This document shows positions 7,531-9,052 of a DNA stretch of 9,052 nt, one piece after another. A program made the translations under genes and the position numbers. Source of the DNA: Fidelibacterota bacterium (GTDB taxonomy: Bacteria; Fidelibacterota; Fidelibacteria; Fidelibacterales; Fidelibacteraceae). The notes under the pieces are model-generated. The model was given only the letters and a program-made list of their open reading frames with translations. It did no database searches and was not told the DNA's origin. Location: assembly GCA_030629925.1 (NCBI GenBank), contig DAOVOB010000033.1:1-9052 (forward strand), read 5' to 3'. Numbering within the stretch: position 1 is the first letter of the stretch; every line of letters starts with the position of its first letter.

Positions 7531-7637
7531 AAAGCATATTTAATAATTATTCACGAAATCCACACTATTAAGAATTTTACTATGTATTTTAAAGAAAAAG
7601 ATATTAAATTAATCGACGTTGATGTTAATAAATGATT

Positions 7638-7645
7638 GAGGTGAT
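7638..7645 (+). promoter_or_regulatory. Strong Shine-Dalgarno of dnaN
   Basis: GAGGTGAT is an 8-nt match to the anti-Shine-Dalgarno tail of 16S rRNA and stands just before ATG 7648. It fixes the dnaN start and shows that this organism uses Shine-Dalgarno initiation. Confidence 0.75.
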
Positions 7646-7647
7646 AA

Positions 7648-8760
7648 ATGAAATTTACTGTTTCAAAAGAAAACTTTTTTAATGTTTTACAAAAGGTGTC
7701 TAATGTAACCCCTGTAAGATCTACCTTACCGATCTTATCTTGTATTCTTTTTACTGTAAAAGACAATACACTAAAGATGCGCTCTACAGATCTTGAAATT
7801 ACTATGGCAGCTTCTTGTGATATTCAAATGGAAGAAGAAGGGGCAATTGCCATACCAAGTAAAATTATCAAAGAGATCACAAGTGAGCTTCCCAACACCC
7901 TGTTGAATTTTCACATAGAAGACGAACAGGTAATTATCACAACAGAACTCGGTGGTGAATATAAAATAATGGGTCATCCCGCGATGGAATTTCCAACCGA
8001 ACCTATTGTTGACGACAGTAAAATAATCACTCTTCAGGCTGATAAATTTAAACGCATTGTAGAGAAAACGGGTTTCGCCGTAAGTCGTGATGAAATGAAA
8101 GTTGCATTAAACGGTGTTTTGTTCCAATTTAGCAAAAATGAATTACGAGCAGTTTCTACCGATGGACATCGTTTGGTAAAATATACCCTAAAAGAATTTC
8201 AGGGCGCAGAAGATATTAAAGATATCATTGTTCCACCAAAATTTCTCAATCTGTGTGTAAGCAGTATAAAAGATGTTGAATTTGTAACCCTTCGTATTGG
8301 GCATAATCATATTATGCTTGAATTGAAAAATACAACAATTTACTCGCGAATAATCGAAGAGCGCTTCCCTGATTATGAAAGTGTAATTCCCGCAGAAAAC
8401 GACAAAGAAGTTCTTGTGGCAATTGATGAATTATTATCAGCTGTAAAACGCGTGGGTATATTTGCAAGTAAAAACACACGTCAAATATCACTGAATTTTT
8501 CAAACAATAGTGTTTTAATTAAAGCTGAAGACATTGAAACAGCATCCACAGCAAAAGAAAAGATCAACCTGGAATATAAAGGCGAAGACTTTGTTATTGG
8601 ATATAATTCAGACTATTTGCGTGAGATGATCCGCCATATTGATGGTGAAAAAGTTGATATTTATCTAAAAAATGCTTTAATGGCGGGATTGTTTTTCCCC
8701 ACAGAGCAACAATCTGATGAAGAAATACTCTTTCTTCTAATGCCTATTAGGCTTATGTAG
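7648..8760 (+). CDS. dnaN: DNA polymerase III beta subunit (sliding clamp)
   Basis: DnaN forms the ring-shaped dimer that tethers DNA polymerase III to DNA and docks many replication and repair proteins. The 370-aa product has the normal length and three-fold clamp organisation: domain I about 1-120 with RSTLPILSCIL (24-34), domain II about 128-245 with ALNGVLF (153-159) and STDGHRLV (170-177), and domain III about 252-370. The family signature RFPDYESVIP is at 239-248, and the C-terminal LLMPIRL (363-369) forms part of the hydrophobic pocket that binds clamp partners. The start is set by a strong Shine-Dalgarno. It is preceded by a promoter and a DnaA-box cluster instead of dnaA. A lipoprotein gene follows after about 33 nt with no terminator seen between. 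The reading frame is intact with no unusual features. Confidence 0.97.
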   Translation: MKFTVSKENFFNVLQKVSNVTPVRSTLPILSCILFTVKDNTLKMRSTDLEITMAASCDIQMEEEGAIAIPSKIIKEITSELPNTLLNFHIEDEQVIITTELGGEYKIMGHPAMEFPTEPIVDDSKIITLQADKFKRIVEKTGFAVSRDEMKVALNGVLFQFSKNELRAVSTDGHRLVKYTLKEFQGAEDIKDIIVPPKFLNLCVSSIKDVEFVTLRIGHNHIMLELKNTTIYSRIIEERFPDYESVIPAENDKEVLVAIDELLSAVKRVGIFASKNTRQISLNFSNNSVLIKAEDIETASTAKEKINLEYKGEDFVIGYNSDYLREMIRHIDGEKVDIYLKNALMAGLFFPTEQQSDEEILFLLMPIRLM

Positions 8761-8793
8761 ATAATTATTAATAAACTTTTTTCGGGAAATAAT

Positions 8794-9052
8794 ATAAAAA
8801 ATACGATTTTAATTATAGCTATAGTTACCCTACTGCTTTCTTGTTCTTCATATGTATATTATCCAAACGGAGTAAACGCCCCGCTTTTATCCCGGAAAAA
8901 CGAAACACACCTTACACTTGGAATTAAAGGGTTTGGCGGAGATCTCAGGTCGGCCTATGCCCCAACAGACTGTATAGGTATTCAATTAAACGCAAATCTA
9001 TTAAATGTCGAGAATACTGAAACGGTTTCAGATATCAGCAAGACATTCAGAA
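8794..9052 (+). CDS. Outer-membrane-type lipoprotein, N-terminal part (non-AUG start, runs off window end)
   Basis: The frame is open from 8761, straight after the dnaN stop, to the window end. From ATA 8794 it encodes MKNTILIIAIVTLLLSC (reading ATA as initiator Met), a lipoprotein signal with the lipid-bearing Cys at 17. GGGA (8784-8787) lies 6 nt before that ATA as a weak ribosome site. There is no ATG, GTG or TTG in any frame between the dnaN stop and the lipobox. ATT 8764 or 8767 are other possible starts. The mature part begins SSYVYYPNGVNAPLLSRKNE and continues to DLRSAYAPTDCIGIQLNANLL. This resembles, from memory, a family of uncharacterised Bacteroidota-like lipoproteins in which a short 'PN..N.PLL..K.E' segment precedes alternating strands suggestive of a beta-barrel or beta-sandwich. 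Function is unknown. Confidence 0.62.
   Translation, partial: MKNTILIIAIVTLLLSCSSYVYYPNGVNAPLLSRKNETHLTLGIKGFGGDLRSAYAPTDCIGIQLNANLLNVENTETVSDISKTFR

Larger units (their letters stand above)
7412..7647. other. oriC: Candidate oriC / DnaA-responsive region upstream of dnaN
   Basis: This 236-bp spacer has no convincing gene. It holds a tight group of DnaA-box-like 9-mers: TTATCCACA (7472-7480, perfect), the abutting TTACCCACA (7481-7489, one mismatch), TTATTCACT (7493-7501, one mismatch), TTATTCACG (7547-7555, one mismatch), TTGTGCACA (7454-7462, one mismatch) and the weaker AAATCCACA (7556-7564, two mismatches). All are listed on the plus strand. Downstream, about 7565-7637 is very AT-rich and could serve as an unwinding element. 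Box cluster plus AT-rich segment next to dnaN, with parS about 7 kb away, is the architecture expected of a bacterial origin. The alternative is that the boxes only regulate dnaN. No dnaA gene is visible, and a strand-skew analysis is needed to decide. Confidence 0.55.

Noticed and set aside
7582..7635. A 17-codon frame (MYFKEKDIKLIDVDVNK) between the dnaN promoter and dnaN
   Set aside because: It has no Shine-Dalgarno, lies in AT-rich DNA proposed as the unwinding segment, and resembles no known peptide. It could be a leader peptide, but nothing supports that.

Overview
The window reads as chromosomal DNA from a Gram-negative (diderm) bacterium with an AT-rich genome. Three genes for SurA/parvulin-type periplasmic folding factors and several lipoprotein signal peptides imply an outer membrane. 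The run of two lipoprotein parvulins followed by SurA, and the style of the last lipoprotein, resemble the Bacteroidota/Marinimicrobia-type (FCB) bacteria. That placement is an inference from gene content, not a phylogeny. All genes are housekeeping-like. I see no insertion sequences, phage genes, CRISPR arrays, tRNA or rRNA.

Layout. Positions 1-260 (minus) hold the 5' part of dapF (diaminopimelate epimerase). Positions 261-421 are a divergent spacer with the first of two parS-type palindromes (337-352). The second, a perfect 16-bp palindrome (445-460), lies just inside the likely start of mfd, which runs to 3628. After a 78-nt gap come three tightly packed genes: a lipoprotein with one good and one degenerate parvulin domain (3707-5392), a short lipoprotein with a decayed parvulin-like fold (about 5380-6156), and a two-parvulin SurA (6125-7411). 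A 236-bp AT-rich non-coding stretch (7412-7647) holds a cluster of DnaA-box-like 9-mers, a good sigma70-like promoter and an AT-rich tail. Then come dnaN (7648-8760) and the 5' part of another lipoprotein gene running off the window end.

How it fits together. Two parS sites about 7 kb from a DnaA-box cluster that directly precedes dnaN suggest an origin-proximal region. ParB loading would occur at mfd, and the 7412-7647 spacer is a candidate oriC, or at least a DnaA-controlled dnaN promoter. dnaA itself is not in the window, so dnaN appears to be uncoupled from the usual dnaA-dnaN pair. The folding-factor cluster would act on outer-membrane proteins in the periplasm. A second theme is non-canonical translation starts: two lipoprotein genes have clear signal peptides but no in-frame ATG, GTG or TTG that would include them, and seem to start at ATT/ATC and ATA.
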